From the NCBI RefSeq assembly GCF_004353845.1, contig NZ_CP037864.1, positions 1,612,001 through 1,676,000 of the forward strand: a DNA stretch of 64,000 nucleotides, written 5' to 3'. The notes beneath the pieces were generated by a model that saw nothing but the letters and a program-made list of their open reading frames with translations, made no database searches and had not been told where the DNA came from. Every line of letters begins with the position of its first letter. Positions within the stretch are counted from its first letter, which is position 1. This document shows positions 54,135 through 63,729 of this stretch, one piece after another. This DNA is from Citrobacter arsenatis (lineage in GTDB: Bacteria > Pseudomonadota > Gammaproteobacteria > Enterobacterales > Enterobacteriaceae). The translations under genes and the position numbers were made by a program.

Positions 54135-54923
54135 TCAGCACAGCGTAGCGATAATCACTCTGTCAGCATTAAACCAGGCGGTGACGTTAGCGCCTTCTTG
54201 CAGCGTTGTCGCGTCCTGGGCCGGGACGGTGGCGCACAGCGTTTGGCCGTCTGGCAACGTCATTAGCACTTCACACTGTTCCGCTCCGCGTTCGATATGG
54301 CTTATCGTCCCCTGCAGCTGGTTATCGGCGGCCTGGGCAATAGCGTCGTCCTGTGTAATGCCTACCCACGGTGCTTTCAGCAGGATTAATACTTCTTTGC
54401 CTTCCTCAAGACCCAAACGCTCACCGCTTTGCGCTGTGATCGCGACTTTCAGGCGCGTTTCGCCATCGGCTAACAGGACGTCGACATGCTGTTGCACCTG
54501 ATCGTGGTCGCGGGCAGTTATTGTGCCAAACCACTGGTTACGGGCGCTGGTTTGCAGCGAAAAGCGAGAGATAGCCGCCAGCAGACTATTGAGCGGTAGC
54601 GCATCGTCGTCGCTCAACACATCAAAGGCTTTTTGTTGGATTTGCGCCAGTAAATCATACAGTTGGATTAAGCGTTGGCCGTAGCGCGTTAGCACCGCGC
54701 CGCCGCCGCCTTTGCCGCCGGTGGCGCGCTCAACCAGCGTCTGCTCGCTGAGCTGGTTCATTTCGTTAATTGCATCCCAGGCGCTCTTGTAGCTAATACC
54801 TGCATCCTTCGCGCCCTGACTGATGGAGCCGGAAAGCGCAATGTGCTTAAGCAGAGAAATGCGACGGGGATCGGCAAACAGTTTTTGCTGAAGTTTCAGC
54901 GTAAGAAGGATTTCGGCCTGCAT
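54135..54923 (-). CDS. modE: Molybdate-responsive regulator ModE
   Basis: A 262-aa regulator: N-terminal winged HTH (about residues 20-80, with the SISQGAKDAGISYKSAWDAINEMN helix-turn-helix) and two C-terminal molbindin domains (SARNQWFGTI, then LGLEEGKEVLILLKAPWVGI). With molybdate it represses modABC. The ATG at 54923 gives MQAEILLTLKLQ; the frame is open to 54989. Confidence 0.96.
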   Translation of the reverse strand: MQAEILLTLKLQQKLFADPRRISLLKHIALSGSISQGAKDAGISYKSAWDAINEMNQLSEQTLVERATGGKGGGGAVLTRYGQRLIQLYDLLAQIQQKAFDVLSDDDALPLNSLLAAISRFSLQTSARNQWFGTITARDHDQVQQHVDVLLADGETRLKVAITAQSGERLGLEEGKEVLILLKAPWVGITQDDAIAQAADNQLQGTISHIERGAEQCEVLMTLPDGQTLCATVPAQDATTLQEGANVTAWFNADRVIIATLC

Positions 54924-55053
54924 CACAAGCTCCTGGCAAAAGAGGGTATTGTGACGGAAAACCGTGCCTGAGCAAAGTCGACCGCACAAAAGGGGAGTGC
55001 TTTTCTGCGTGATGTGGTTAGAATACAGCTAAGGACTATATCTGGAGTTGACC

Positions 55054-55203
55054 ATGTTAGAGTTATTGAAAAGTCTGGTATTCGCCGTAATCATGGTACC
55101 TGTGGTAATGGCCATCATTCTGGGTCTGATTTACGGACTGGGTGAAGTGTTCAACATTTTCTCCGGTATCGGTCAGAAAGACCAGTCCAGACAGAATCAT
55201 TGA
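55054..55203 (+). CDS. acrZ: AcrAB-TolC efflux accessory protein AcrZ
   Basis: A 49-aa single-helix membrane protein (MLELLKSLVFAVIMVPVV at the N-terminus) that binds AcrB and improves export of certain drugs such as chloramphenicol. Length and sequence are typical. GGAG lies 7 nt before the ATG. It is located between modE and modA as in E. coli. Confidence 0.95.
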   Translation: MLELLKSLVFAVIMVPVVMAIILGLIYGLGEVFNIFSGIGQKDQSRQNH

Positions 55204-55209
55204 TTCCCC

Positions 55210-55242
55210 AAACGCCCGCTCAGTCGGGCGTTTATATTTTTT
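55210..55242 (+). terminator. Terminator after acrZ
   Basis: 9-bp stem AAACGCCCG / CGGGCGTTT (55210-55218, 55225-55233) and a T-rich tail, 6 nt after the acrZ stop. Confidence 0.92.
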
Positions 55243-55357
55243 GCCTTTCCGCCTGTTTTATCTCGCTACAGTTTCTCAAGATCCTGCTTTCTCTGCCGAT
55301 ATTTTCTTTGTGTAACCTCTAATTGGTAGCAATAACCTCTGGGAAAATCCTGATTTA

Positions 55358-55385
55358 ATCGTTATATTTGCACCTATATAACGAA
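55358..55385. promoter_or_regulatory. ModE box of modABC
   Basis: ATCGTTATAT followed by a 7-base spacer and TATATAACGA forms the ModE palindrome, 18 nt before the modA start. It overlaps the region expected for the modA promoter. Confidence 0.9.
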
Positions 55386-55402
55386 ACGCAAAGGAGTTAC
55401 AG

Positions 55403-56176
55403 ATGGCACGTACATGGTTACGCTTGTTTGCAGGGGCAACGCTTTCTCTTACCGTTGCCGGGCATGCGCTGGCGGATGAAGGAAAGATCACTGTTTTCGC
55501 AGCGGCTTCGCTGACCAACGCGATGCAGGACATTGCGACGCAATACAAAAAAGAGAAGAACGTTGATGTCGTCTCCTCTTTTGCTTCTTCTTCTACGTTG
55601 GCGCGCCAGATTGAAGCAGGCGCTCCGGCCGATCTGTTTATTTCTGCCGATCAGAAATGGATGGATTACGCGGTAGACAAAAAGTCGATTGATACCGCAA
55701 CGCGTGCAACGCTGTTGGGTAACAGCCTGGTGGTTGTCGCGCCGAAAACCAGTGAGCAGAAAGACTTCACCATTGACAGCAAAACCAACTGGACCAGTTT
55801 GTTGAACGGTGGACGTCTGGCCGTTGGCGATCCGGAACATGTTCCGGCGGGCATTTATGCCAAAGAAGCGCTGCAAAAACTGGGGGCATGGGATACCCTG
55901 GCCCCGAAACTGGCACCTGCTGAAGACGTACGCGGCGCGCTGGCGCTGGTAGAGCGTAATGAAGCGCCTCTGGGGATCGTCTATGGTTCCGATGCCGTCG
56001 CCAGCAAAGGCGTAAAAGTAGTTGCGACTTTCCCGGAAGATTCGCACAAAAAAGTGGAATATCCTATCGCGATTGTTGATGGGCACAAAAACGCAACGGT
56101 CAGCGCGTTCTATGATTATCTGAAAGGACCGCAGGCTGCTGAAATTTTTAAACGTTATGGATTTACGACCAAGTAA
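55403..56176 (+). CDS. modA: Molybdate-binding periplasmic protein
   Basis: A 257-aa high-affinity substrate-binding protein for molybdate and tungstate. The signal peptide is residues 1-24 (cut after HALA). Ligand motifs are AAASLTNAM and SFASSSTLARQIEAGAPADLFISAD. AAGGAG lies 8 nt before the ATG. Its last base overlaps the first base of modB. Confidence 0.97.
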   Translation: MARTWLRLFAGATLSLTVAGHALADEGKITVFAAASLTNAMQDIATQYKKEKNVDVVSSFASSSTLARQIEAGAPADLFISADQKWMDYAVDKKSIDTATRATLLGNSLVVVAPKTSEQKDFTIDSKTNWTSLLNGGRLAVGDPEHVPAGIYAKEALQKLGAWDTLAPKLAPAEDVRGALALVERNEAPLGIVYGSDAVASKGVKVVATFPEDSHKKVEYPIAIVDGHKNATVSAFYDYLKGPQAAEIFKRYGFTTK

Positions 56177-56865
56177 TGATACTGACCGATCCTGAATGGC
56201 AGGCCGTCATACTGAGCCTGAAAGTTTCTTCCCTGGCCGTGTTGTTTAGTCTGCCGTTTGGGATCTTCTTTGCCTGGCTACTTGTGCGATGCACGTTCCC
56301 GGGCAAAGCGTTGCTCGACAGCGTTCTGCATTTACCGCTGGTATTGCCGCCGGTCGTGGTGGGCTATCTGCTGTTGGTCGCCATGGGGCGGCGTGGATTC
56401 ATTGGCGAATGGCTGTACGACTGGTTTGGCATCACCTTTGCCTTTAGCTGGCGCGGTGCGGTGCTGGCGGCGGCGGTGATGTCTTTCCCTCTGATGGTTC
56501 GGGCTATTCGTCTGGCGCTGGAAGGCGTAGACGTAAAGCTGGAGCAGGCGGCCCGCACGCTGGGCGCCGGACGCTGGCGCGTATTTATGACCATTACGCT
56601 ACCGCTGATGCTGCCCGGCATTATTGTCGGTACGGTGCTGGCGTTTGCGCGTTCCCTCGGGGAATTTGGCGCAACGATTACCTTTGTCTCCAATATTCCT
56701 GGCGAAACCCGCACCATTCCCTCAGCGATGTACACCCTGATCCAGACTCCCGGTGGCGAAAGCGCGGCGGCAAGGTTATGTATCATCTCTATTGTGTTAG
56801 CGCTGATTTCGCTACTGATTTCTGAATGGCTGGCGCGTATTAGCCGTGAACGGACGGGGCGATAA
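56176..56865 (+). CDS. modB: Molybdate ABC transporter permease
   Basis: A 229-aa inner-membrane permease with about five or six helices and the EAA-type loop (EQAARTLGAGRWRVFMTITLPLMLPGI, about residues 124-149) that contacts ModC. Confidence 0.97.
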   Translation: MILTDPEWQAVILSLKVSSLAVLFSLPFGIFFAWLLVRCTFPGKALLDSVLHLPLVLPPVVVGYLLLVAMGRRGFIGEWLYDWFGITFAFSWRGAVLAAAVMSFPLMVRAIRLALEGVDVKLEQAARTLGAGRWRVFMTITLPLMLPGIIVGTVLAFARSLGEFGATITFVSNIPGETRTIPSAMYTLIQTPGGESAAARLCIISIVLALISLLISEWLARISRERTGR

Positions 56866-56867
56866 AC

Positions 56868-57926
56868 ATGCTGGAACTTAATTTCTCCCAGACGCTGGGA
56901 ACGCATTGCCTGACGCTCAATGAAACGCTGCCAGCCAGTGGGATCACCGCTATTTTTGGTGTTTCCGGCGCGGGCAAAACCTCGCTGATTAACGCCATCA
57001 GCGGTCTGACGCAGCCGCAGTCCGGGCGCATCGTGCTTAATGGCCGGGTCCTAAACGACGTCGAGAACGGTATCTGTTTAACGCCTGAAAAACGCCGGGT
57101 GGGCTATGTTTTCCAGGATGCGCGCCTGTTCCCGCATTATAAAGTGCGCGGTAATCTGCGTTACGGAATGGCGAAAAGCATGGCCGGACAGTTTGACAAG
57201 CTGGTGGCGCTGTTGGGCATTGAGCCGCTGCTTGATCGTCTGCCCGGCGGTCTTTCTGGTGGTGAAAAGCAGCGCGTCGCCATTGGGCGGGCGCTGCTTA
57301 CCGCGCCAGAACTGTTGCTGCTGGATGAGCCGCTAGCCTCGCTGGATATTCCGCGTAAGCGCGAACTGCTGCCTTACCTGCAACGGCTGGCGCGTGAAAT
57401 TAATATTCCGATGCTGTACGTCAGCCACTCGCTTGATGAAATCTTGCACCTGGCGGACAAAGTGATGGTGCTGGAAAACGGGCAGGTCAAAGCGTTTGGT
57501 TCGCTGGAAGATGTCTGGGGCAGCAGCGTAATGCACCCCTGGCTGCCCAAAGAACAGCAAAGCAGTATTCTGAAAGTCAGCGTGCTGGAACATCATCCCC
57601 ACTACGCGATGACCGCGCTGGCGCTCGGCGATCAGCATTTGTGGGTCAATAAGCTGGATCAACCGCTGCAAACCGCGCTGCGTATTCGTATACAGGCATC
57701 TGATGTTTCGCTGGTGCTGCAACCGCCGCAGCAGACCAGTATTCGTAACGTTCTTCGGGCGAAAGTCGCACAGTGCTATGACGATAACGGTCAGGTGGAA
57801 GTGCAGCTTGAGGTGGGCGGCAGGACGCTGTGGGCGAGGATCAGCCCGTGGGCCAGGGATGAATTGGGTATCAAACCTGGCCTGTGGCTGTACGCGCAAA
57901 TTAAGAGCGTGTCGATTACCGCCTGA
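56868..57926 (+). CDS. modC: Molybdate ABC transporter ATPase
   Basis: A 352-aa ATPase: Walker A GVSGAGKTS (about residue 31), signature LSGGEKQRVAIGRAL, Walker B LLLLDEPLASLD, and a C-terminal molbindin-like regulatory domain (about 290-352). It is convergent with ybhA, the genes abutting at 57926/57927. Confidence 0.97.
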   Translation: MLELNFSQTLGTHCLTLNETLPASGITAIFGVSGAGKTSLINAISGLTQPQSGRIVLNGRVLNDVENGICLTPEKRRVGYVFQDARLFPHYKVRGNLRYGMAKSMAGQFDKLVALLGIEPLLDRLPGGLSGGEKQRVAIGRALLTAPELLLLDEPLASLDIPRKRELLPYLQRLAREINIPMLYVSHSLDEILHLADKVMVLENGQVKAFGSLEDVWGSSVMHPWLPKEQQSSILKVSVLEHHPHYAMTALALGDQHLWVNKLDQPLQTALRIRIQASDVSLVLQPPQQTSIRNVLRAKVAQCYDDNGQVEVQLEVGGRTLWARISPWARDELGIKPGLWLYAQIKSVSITA

Positions 57927-58745
57927 TTACAGCAGGTGCGAGTAGATAAATTTCGCGATGCTGTCGGTGGTGTTATCGCCAATCACGATGTTGGCGCGGG
58001 CTTTGACCGCGTCATCCGCATTGCCCATTGCGACACCAGTCCCTGCGGCTTCCAGCATGCTGATATCGTTGAAGTTATCACCAAAGGCAATCACGTTTTC
58101 CATTGACCCGCCCTGTGCTTCAATCCACTGGGTCAGGCGTCGTCCTTTGCTGTTGCCTTTACGGGCAATGTCGACCTGATCGTGCCAGGACCATTCACAC
58201 TCCAGCCCCAGCTGTTGCTCGACGTGCCGACCAAACTGCTGCAATTTCGGAATATCTTCGTCGGTCAGGGCAAATTTCCAGACGGCGTTAACGTCATGCG
58301 CGGCCTGAGCCAGTGAAGGCACCTGGGTGAAGGTTGGGCGCTGTTCCGGCGGCAGAGTTTGCGCCCAGTTAGCGGTACGTACTACATGTCCGGTCGGACG
58401 CTCATACAGCATGGCCTCATCCACATACATTAGCCCGTGGATCTGATGTTCATCCAGCATTTCGATCAGCTGTAATGCCTGGTCTACCGGAAGGGGATCG
58501 GATTCCAGCACCTTTTTTGCCTGATAATCATACAAGTAGGTGCCGTTGCAGCAAATTGCAGGTGTATCCAGCGCCAGTGCCTGATAAAAAGGATGAATAG
58601 CGACGTGATGGCGACCTGTGACAATGATAAGTTGGTAGCCTGCGTCTCTGGCGCGCGACAGCGCTTCAAGAGAGGATGGCAGCAAGGTTTTTTTCGGGGT
58701 CAACAGGGTACCGTCTAAATCCAGGGCAATCACGCGTGCGGTCAT
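57927..58745 (-). CDS. ybhA: HAD-family sugar/pyridoxal phosphate phosphatase YbhA
   Basis: A 272-aa Cof-type HAD phosphatase. The nucleophile motif is LDLDGTLL (Asp9, Asp11), with VTGRH (motif II), a distal Lys and GDNFNDISML (motif IV). YbhA of E. coli acts on pyridoxal 5'-phosphate and fructose 1,6-bisphosphate in vitro. It stands alone on the minus strand. Confidence 0.95.
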   Translation of the reverse strand: MTARVIALDLDGTLLTPKKTLLPSSLEALSRARDAGYQLIIVTGRHHVAIHPFYQALALDTPAICCNGTYLYDYQAKKVLESDPLPVDQALQLIEMLDEHQIHGLMYVDEAMLYERPTGHVVRTANWAQTLPPEQRPTFTQVPSLAQAAHDVNAVWKFALTDEDIPKLQQFGRHVEQQLGLECEWSWHDQVDIARKGNSKGRRLTQWIEAQGGSMENVIAFGDNFNDISMLEAAGTGVAMGNADDAVKARANIVIGDNTTDSIAKFIYSHLL

Positions 58746-58910
58746 AGTTTTTTCCAGATTAAGGTTGAGAATTTTGTCTGCTGGAATGGTACACCGAGAC
58801 GGGAGCCGGACAAAATTCTGAGCCTTAATTAAGCATTCACCGTTAAAAGCGTCTACCTTAGGCGTGTGTCAGGCAAATGCAGCCAACTGCCAAAAAGCAA
58901 AGGAGTATTC

Positions 58911-59906
58911 ATGAAGCAAACCGTTTATACCGCCAGCCCTGAAAGTCAGCAAATCCACGTCTGGAGCCTGAATCACGATGGCTCTTTGACGCTGACGCAG
59001 GTGGTTGATGTGCCGGGTCAGGTACAACCGATGGTCGTCAGCCCGGATAAGCGCTACCTCTATGTTGGCGTGCGCCCGGAGTTTCGTGTGTTGGCTTACC
59101 GTATTGCGCCTGATGACGGTGCGCTGACCTTCACGGCGGAGTCTGCGCTGCCGGGTAGCCCGACGCATATTTCTACCGATCATCAGGGGCGTTTTGTGTT
59201 TGTCGGCTCTTATAACGCCGGCAGCGTGAGCGTTACGCGCCTGGAAGATGGCCTACCAGTAGAACTGGTTGACGTGGTTGAAGGTCTGGACGGATGCCAT
59301 TCGGCGAATATTTCGCCGGATAACCGTATTCTGTGGGTTCCGGCATTGAAACAGGATCGTATCTGCCTGTTTGACGTAAGTGATGATGGTCATCTGGTCG
59401 CGAAAGAACCGGCTGAAGTTAACACCGTTGAAGGTGCCGGCCCGCGTCATATGGCGTTTCATCCGAATAAGCAATATGCGTATTGTGTGAATGAGCTGAA
59501 CAGCTCCGTTGACGTCTGGGAACTGAAAGATCCGTACGGCAAGATCGAGTGCGTGCAGACGCTGGATATGATGCCAGCTGATTTCGCTGATACCCGTTGG
59601 GCGGCGGATATTCACATCACACCGGATGGGCGTCATCTGTATGCCTGCGATCGCACCGCCAGCCTGATTACTATCTTTAGCGTGTCTGAAGATGGCAGCG
59701 TGCTGACTAAAGAAAGTTTCCAGCCTACCGAAACTCAGCCGCGCGGTTTTAATATCGACAACAGCGGTAAATATCTGATTGCCGCCGGGCAAAAATCGCA
59801 CCATATCGCGGTGTATGAGATTGCAGGCGAACAAGGTCTGCTGACGGAGAAAGGTCGCTACGCGGTAGGACAAGGCCCGATGTGGGTGGTGGTTAACGCA
59901 CACTAA
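58911..59906 (+). CDS. pgl: 6-phosphogluconolactonase
   Basis: A 331-aa seven-bladed beta-propeller lactonase of the YbhE type, second step of the pentose phosphate pathway. Start MKQTVYTASPESQQIHVW; propeller repeats include SPDKRYLYVGVR and GAGPRHMAFHPN. AAGGAG lies before the ATG at 58911; the frame is open to 58866. Confidence 0.96.
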   Translation: MKQTVYTASPESQQIHVWSLNHDGSLTLTQVVDVPGQVQPMVVSPDKRYLYVGVRPEFRVLAYRIAPDDGALTFTAESALPGSPTHISTDHQGRFVFVGSYNAGSVSVTRLEDGLPVELVDVVEGLDGCHSANISPDNRILWVPALKQDRICLFDVSDDGHLVAKEPAEVNTVEGAGPRHMAFHPNKQYAYCVNELNSSVDVWELKDPYGKIECVQTLDMMPADFADTRWAADIHITPDGRHLYACDRTASLITIFSVSEDGSVLTKESFQPTETQPRGFNIDNSGKYLIAAGQKSHHIAVYEIAGEQGLLTEKGRYAVGQGPMWVVVNAH

Positions 59907-59962
59907 AACGCGCAGGCGTGACAAACGATCCGCAATCTGGTGAAGATTGCGGATTTATTTGT

Positions 59963-60913
59963 TCATTTAATGAGCGATAGATTTTCATGGCGTTCAGCAA
60001 CGGATGTCCAAAGACTGTCTTTGTCCTCTGCCCATAAATTAAGCAGAAGAGAGAAAAAACGTTCAGCAGGAGGTGAGAGAGTCGCGTCTTTGCGCCGAAT
60101 AATCCCCAGCGTGCGTCTAATGACAGGCTCAACCAGTGGGATCCCTATCAGCGTTGGATGCGGCGTTTGCGGCATTGCCAACCCTGGTAACGCGGAAACG
60201 CCCAGCCCGGCTTCCACCAGGCCCAGAGAGGTGGACAGATGACGAACCTCGTAAAACCAGTTCAATTTCCACGGTTTATCGGCCAAATGTTGCTCAATCA
60301 ACAATCGGTTACCGCTTGAGGATCGAACGCCTATCAATTTGTAATTCAGCAATTCCTGCCACTCCACCAACTGTTTATTCGCGAGCGGATGATCGCGCCG
60401 ACAGGCCAGAACAAACGGTTCATTAACCAGTGGGGTGAACTCGATAGAGGAATTTGTGATGTTGTTCATATTTATTCCAAAATCAGCCTCGTTGCAAAGT
60501 ACGGATTCCATACAATTATTCGTACCTTGCTCAATTATTCGCACTTTGATATTGGGATACTGCTCATTAAATTTTCCTATTGCCAACGGCAAAAAATAGA
60601 AAACAGCGGTAGGAATGCAGGATAATGTCACTATGCCATGATGGTGAACATTCATATCACTAATATTAAAAATTGTTTCATCTAAGGCTCTGATTAATTC
60701 TTTAGCCTCAGGTAATAACATTTTTCCTGCTTTTGTTAATGTAACTTTGCGAGTTGTTCTTTCAAAGAGTTGAGTGTGTAAATACTCTTCCATTTTCTTA
60801 ATTCTGCGCGTTAATGCAGGTTGCGTAATATTAAGTAATTTGGCGGCATTGTTAAAAGAATCGGACTCTGCCAGCGTGACAAACGCCTTTATGCTCGATA
60901 ACTCGTGTTTCAT
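59963..60913 (-). CDS. ybhD: LysR-family regulator YbhD
   Basis: A 316-aa LysR regulator: HTH at residues 1-60 (SFNNAAKLLNITQPALTRRIKKMEEYL) and an effector domain. It is divergent from ybhH, so it probably controls the ybhHIJ genes, though its effector is not known. It is shorter than the E. coli annotation (338 aa), most likely a start-codon difference. Confidence 0.92.
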   Translation of the reverse strand: MKHELSSIKAFVTLAESDSFNNAAKLLNITQPALTRRIKKMEEYLHTQLFERTTRKVTLTKAGKMLLPEAKELIRALDETIFNISDMNVHHHGIVTLSCIPTAVFYFLPLAIGKFNEQYPNIKVRIIEQGTNNCMESVLCNEADFGINMNNITNSSIEFTPLVNEPFVLACRRDHPLANKQLVEWQELLNYKLIGVRSSSGNRLLIEQHLADKPWKLNWFYEVRHLSTSLGLVEAGLGVSALPGLAMPQTPHPTLIGIPLVEPVIRRTLGIIRRKDATLSPPAERFFSLLLNLWAEDKDSLWTSVAERHENLSLIK

Positions 60914-61091
60914 TCTGACTCCGGAGTAAATCGGGGAAGCCCCTGTCTAAGATGAAAGCGTCCAGTGTATCTGTAATTCTTAAATTGTAATTAATAAAAA
61001 TAAATCACTAATAACGAAAATGAAGTCATTAGTCACCCTATTCATGACATGCAACCATGTACCTAGTGGAAATAAAATAGAGAGCATTGTC

Positions 61092-62144
61092 ATGAAAAAA
61101 ATACCTTGCGTTATGATGCGTGGAGGAACCTCCAGAGGCGCATTTTTATTAGCTCAAGACCTACCTGAAGAAGAAAAGCTGCGTGATGAAGTATTGGTCG
61201 GAATTATGGGTTCCGGCAATGCACTGGAAATAGACGGCATTGGCGGTGGCAATCCGTTAACCAGCAAAGTCGCGATTATTAGCCGTTCAAACGATCCGCA
61301 AGCGGATATCGATTATTTATTTGCCCAGGTATTGGTGCATGAGCAACGGGTCGATACTACGCCAAACTGTGGCAATATGCTTTCCGCCGTTGGCGCATTT
61401 GCTATTGAAAAGGGATTAATTACTGCCACAACGCCGACCACTCGCGTACGTATTCGCAATGTCAACACCAACACGTTTATCGACGCTGATATACAGACGC
61501 CGCACGGTGTTGTTGAATATGAAGGAACCGCAAGAATTGATGGTGTACCGGGAACATCCGCGCCTATTGCACTGACGTTTCTCAATGCCGCAGGTTCTAA
61601 AACCGGGCATATCTTCCCGACAGGTCAGCAGATCGATTATATCGACTCCGTTCCGGTGACCTGCATGGATATGGCGACGCCTGTCGTGATTATTCCTGCT
61701 GAATACCTGGGGAAAACGGGCTATGAATCAGCGGAGGATTTAGATGCAGACAGCGCATTAATGTCGCGCATTGAATCTATTCGTTTACAGGCCGGTGACG
61801 CTATGGGCCTGGGTGATGTCAGTAATAAGGTTATCCCAAAACCTATTCTCATCTCGGCACCACAATACGGTGGCGAAATTAATGTTCGTTATTTTATGCC
61901 GCACTCTTGCCATAAGGCACTGGCGATTACCGGGGCGATAGCTATTGCCAGCAGTTGTGCCATTAGCGGTACCGTTACGCGCCAGGTAACGGCAGGTGCC
62001 CATTACGGGAATATCAATATTGAACATCCTGGCGGCGCTCTTGATATTCATTTAACCAATGAAGGGGATGAGCCTGAAACCATCAGAGCGTCGGTTATTC
62101 GTACCGCCAGAAAAATATTTGCTGGTGACGTTTATCTTCCCTGA
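61092..62144 (+). CDS. ybhH: PrpF/GalD-family isomerase YbhH
   Basis: A 350-aa PrpF-type protein of diaminopimelate-epimerase fold; relatives are aconitate isomerase PrpF and 4-oxalomesaconate tautomerase GalD. The motif MMRGGTSRGAFLL is at the start, followed by GSGNALEIDGIGGGNPLTSKVAI and TTPNCGNMLSAVGAFA with a candidate catalytic Cys. The ATG at 61092 gives MKKIPCVMMRGG; the frame is open to 61020. The substrate is probably an unsaturated tricarboxylate. Confidence 0.92.
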   Translation: MKKIPCVMMRGGTSRGAFLLAQDLPEEEKLRDEVLVGIMGSGNALEIDGIGGGNPLTSKVAIISRSNDPQADIDYLFAQVLVHEQRVDTTPNCGNMLSAVGAFAIEKGLITATTPTTRVRIRNVNTNTFIDADIQTPHGVVEYEGTARIDGVPGTSAPIALTFLNAAGSKTGHIFPTGQQIDYIDSVPVTCMDMATPVVIIPAEYLGKTGYESAEDLDADSALMSRIESIRLQAGDAMGLGDVSNKVIPKPILISAPQYGGEINVRYFMPHSCHKALAITGAIAIASSCAISGTVTRQVTAGAHYGNINIEHPGGALDIHLTNEGDEPETIRASVIRTARKIFAGDVYLP

Positions 62145-62226
62145 CAGCGTTGACCTCATTTTGCTGTGATTACGGAAAATCGGAAAACATTCTGTAGTTT
62201 ATGTACAGATTACCCAGGACTCAAAA

Positions 62227-63660
62227 ATGAACGTTAAATCATTATGGAAGCTGGTATTAATATTAGCGATCCCGTGTATTATCGGTTTTATTCCAGCCCC
62301 GGCGGGATTAAGTGAACTGGCATGGGTACTTTTTGGTATTTATCTTGCTGCGATCGTCGGGTTGGTAATAAAACCGTTCCCCGAACCCGTAGTGTTAGTG
62401 ATTGCCGTTGCCGCCTCAATGGTGGTTGTCGGCAATTTAGGCAGCGGCGTACTTAAAACCAGCAGCGTGCTGAGCGGTTATGCTTCCGGCACGACATGGC
62501 TGGTTTTCTCCGCGTTTACCTTAAGTGCTGCATTTGTGACGACGGGACTGGGCAAACGCATTGCCTATATTCTGATCGGTAAAATAGGTAACACGACGCT
62601 TGGCCTCGGTTACGTGACCGTGTTTCTTGACCTGGTATTAGCCCCGGCAACACCGTCAAATACGGCGCGAGCGGGAGGAATCGTTTTACCCATCATCAAT
62701 AGTGTGGCGGTGGCGCTGGGTTCCGAACCAGACAAAAGCCCACGCCGCGTCGGTCACTACCTGATGATGTCGGTCTATATGGTCACTAAAACAACCAGCT
62801 ATATGTTTTTTACCGCGATGGCAGGAAACATTCTGGCGTTGAAAATGATCAATGATATCTGCCACTTGCAGCTAAGCTGGGGCGGATGGGCGCTTGCCGC
62901 AGGCCTGCCTGGACTGGTCATGCTGCTGCTGACACCGCTCGTTATCTATTTTATGTATCCACCTGAAATTAAAAAGGTTGATAATAAAACTATCGCAAAA
63001 GCCGGGCTTCAGGACTTAGGGCCAATGAAAGGGCGTGAAAAAATGCTGCTGGGCATTTTCGTCCTCGCGTTATTGGGATGGATCTTCAGTAAAAGCCTTG
63101 GCATTGATGAATCAACGGTGGCGATTGTCGTCATGGGTACGATGCTCTTATTTGGCGTAGTCACCTGGGATGATGTCGTTAAAAATAAGGGCGGATGGAA
63201 TACCTTAATCTGGTACGGCGGTATTATCGGTTTAAGTTCGCTATTGTCGAAAGTGAAATTCTTCGACTGGTTAGCCGAACTGTTCAAAAACAATCTCGAC
63301 TTTGGTAATCATGGCAATGTGGCGTTCTTCGTTATTTTGTTCCTAAGCATTATCGTTCGTTACTTCTTTGCTTCCGGCAGTGCGTATATTGTGGCAATGA
63401 TGCCGGTGTTTGCCATGTTGGCGAATGTGTCCGGGGCACCACTGATGTTAACTGCACTGGCGTTACTCTTCTCTAACTCGTATGGCGGAATGGTCACCCA
63501 TTATGGCGGTGCCGCAGGTCCGGTTATTTTTGGTGTTGGCTATAACGATATTAAATCGTGGTGGCTGGTGGGCGCCATGCTGACCTTACTGACATTTATT
63601 GTCCATATCACTCTCGGCGTGTGGTGGTGGAGCATGTTGATTAACTGGAACATGCTGTAA
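62227..63660 (+). CDS. ybhI: DASS-family di/tricarboxylate transporter YbhI
   Basis: A 477-aa transporter of the DASS (CitT-like) family with about 12 helices. It carries the SNTARAGGIVLPI motif (LAPATPSNTARAGG, about residue 140) and a second conserved SNSYGGMVTHYGGAAGPV stretch. It is expected to exchange a dicarboxylate or tricarboxylate with succinate. It lies 82 nt after ybhH. Confidence 0.94.
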   Translation: MNVKSLWKLVLILAIPCIIGFIPAPAGLSELAWVLFGIYLAAIVGLVIKPFPEPVVLVIAVAASMVVVGNLGSGVLKTSSVLSGYASGTTWLVFSAFTLSAAFVTTGLGKRIAYILIGKIGNTTLGLGYVTVFLDLVLAPATPSNTARAGGIVLPIINSVAVALGSEPDKSPRRVGHYLMMSVYMVTKTTSYMFFTAMAGNILALKMINDICHLQLSWGGWALAAGLPGLVMLLLTPLVIYFMYPPEIKKVDNKTIAKAGLQDLGPMKGREKMLLGIFVLALLGWIFSKSLGIDESTVAIVVMGTMLLFGVVTWDDVVKNKGGWNTLIWYGGIIGLSSLLSKVKFFDWLAELFKNNLDFGNHGNVAFFVILFLSIIVRYFFASGSAYIVAMMPVFAMLANVSGAPLMLTALALLFSNSYGGMVTHYGGAAGPVIFGVGYNDIKSWWLVGAMLTLLTFIVHITLGVWWWSMLINWNML

Positions 63661-63729
63661 ATCATAAATCAGGTTTAACACTATTAATTGACTGTGCGCT
63701 GATGTAAGCACAGGACTACGGAGTATCAA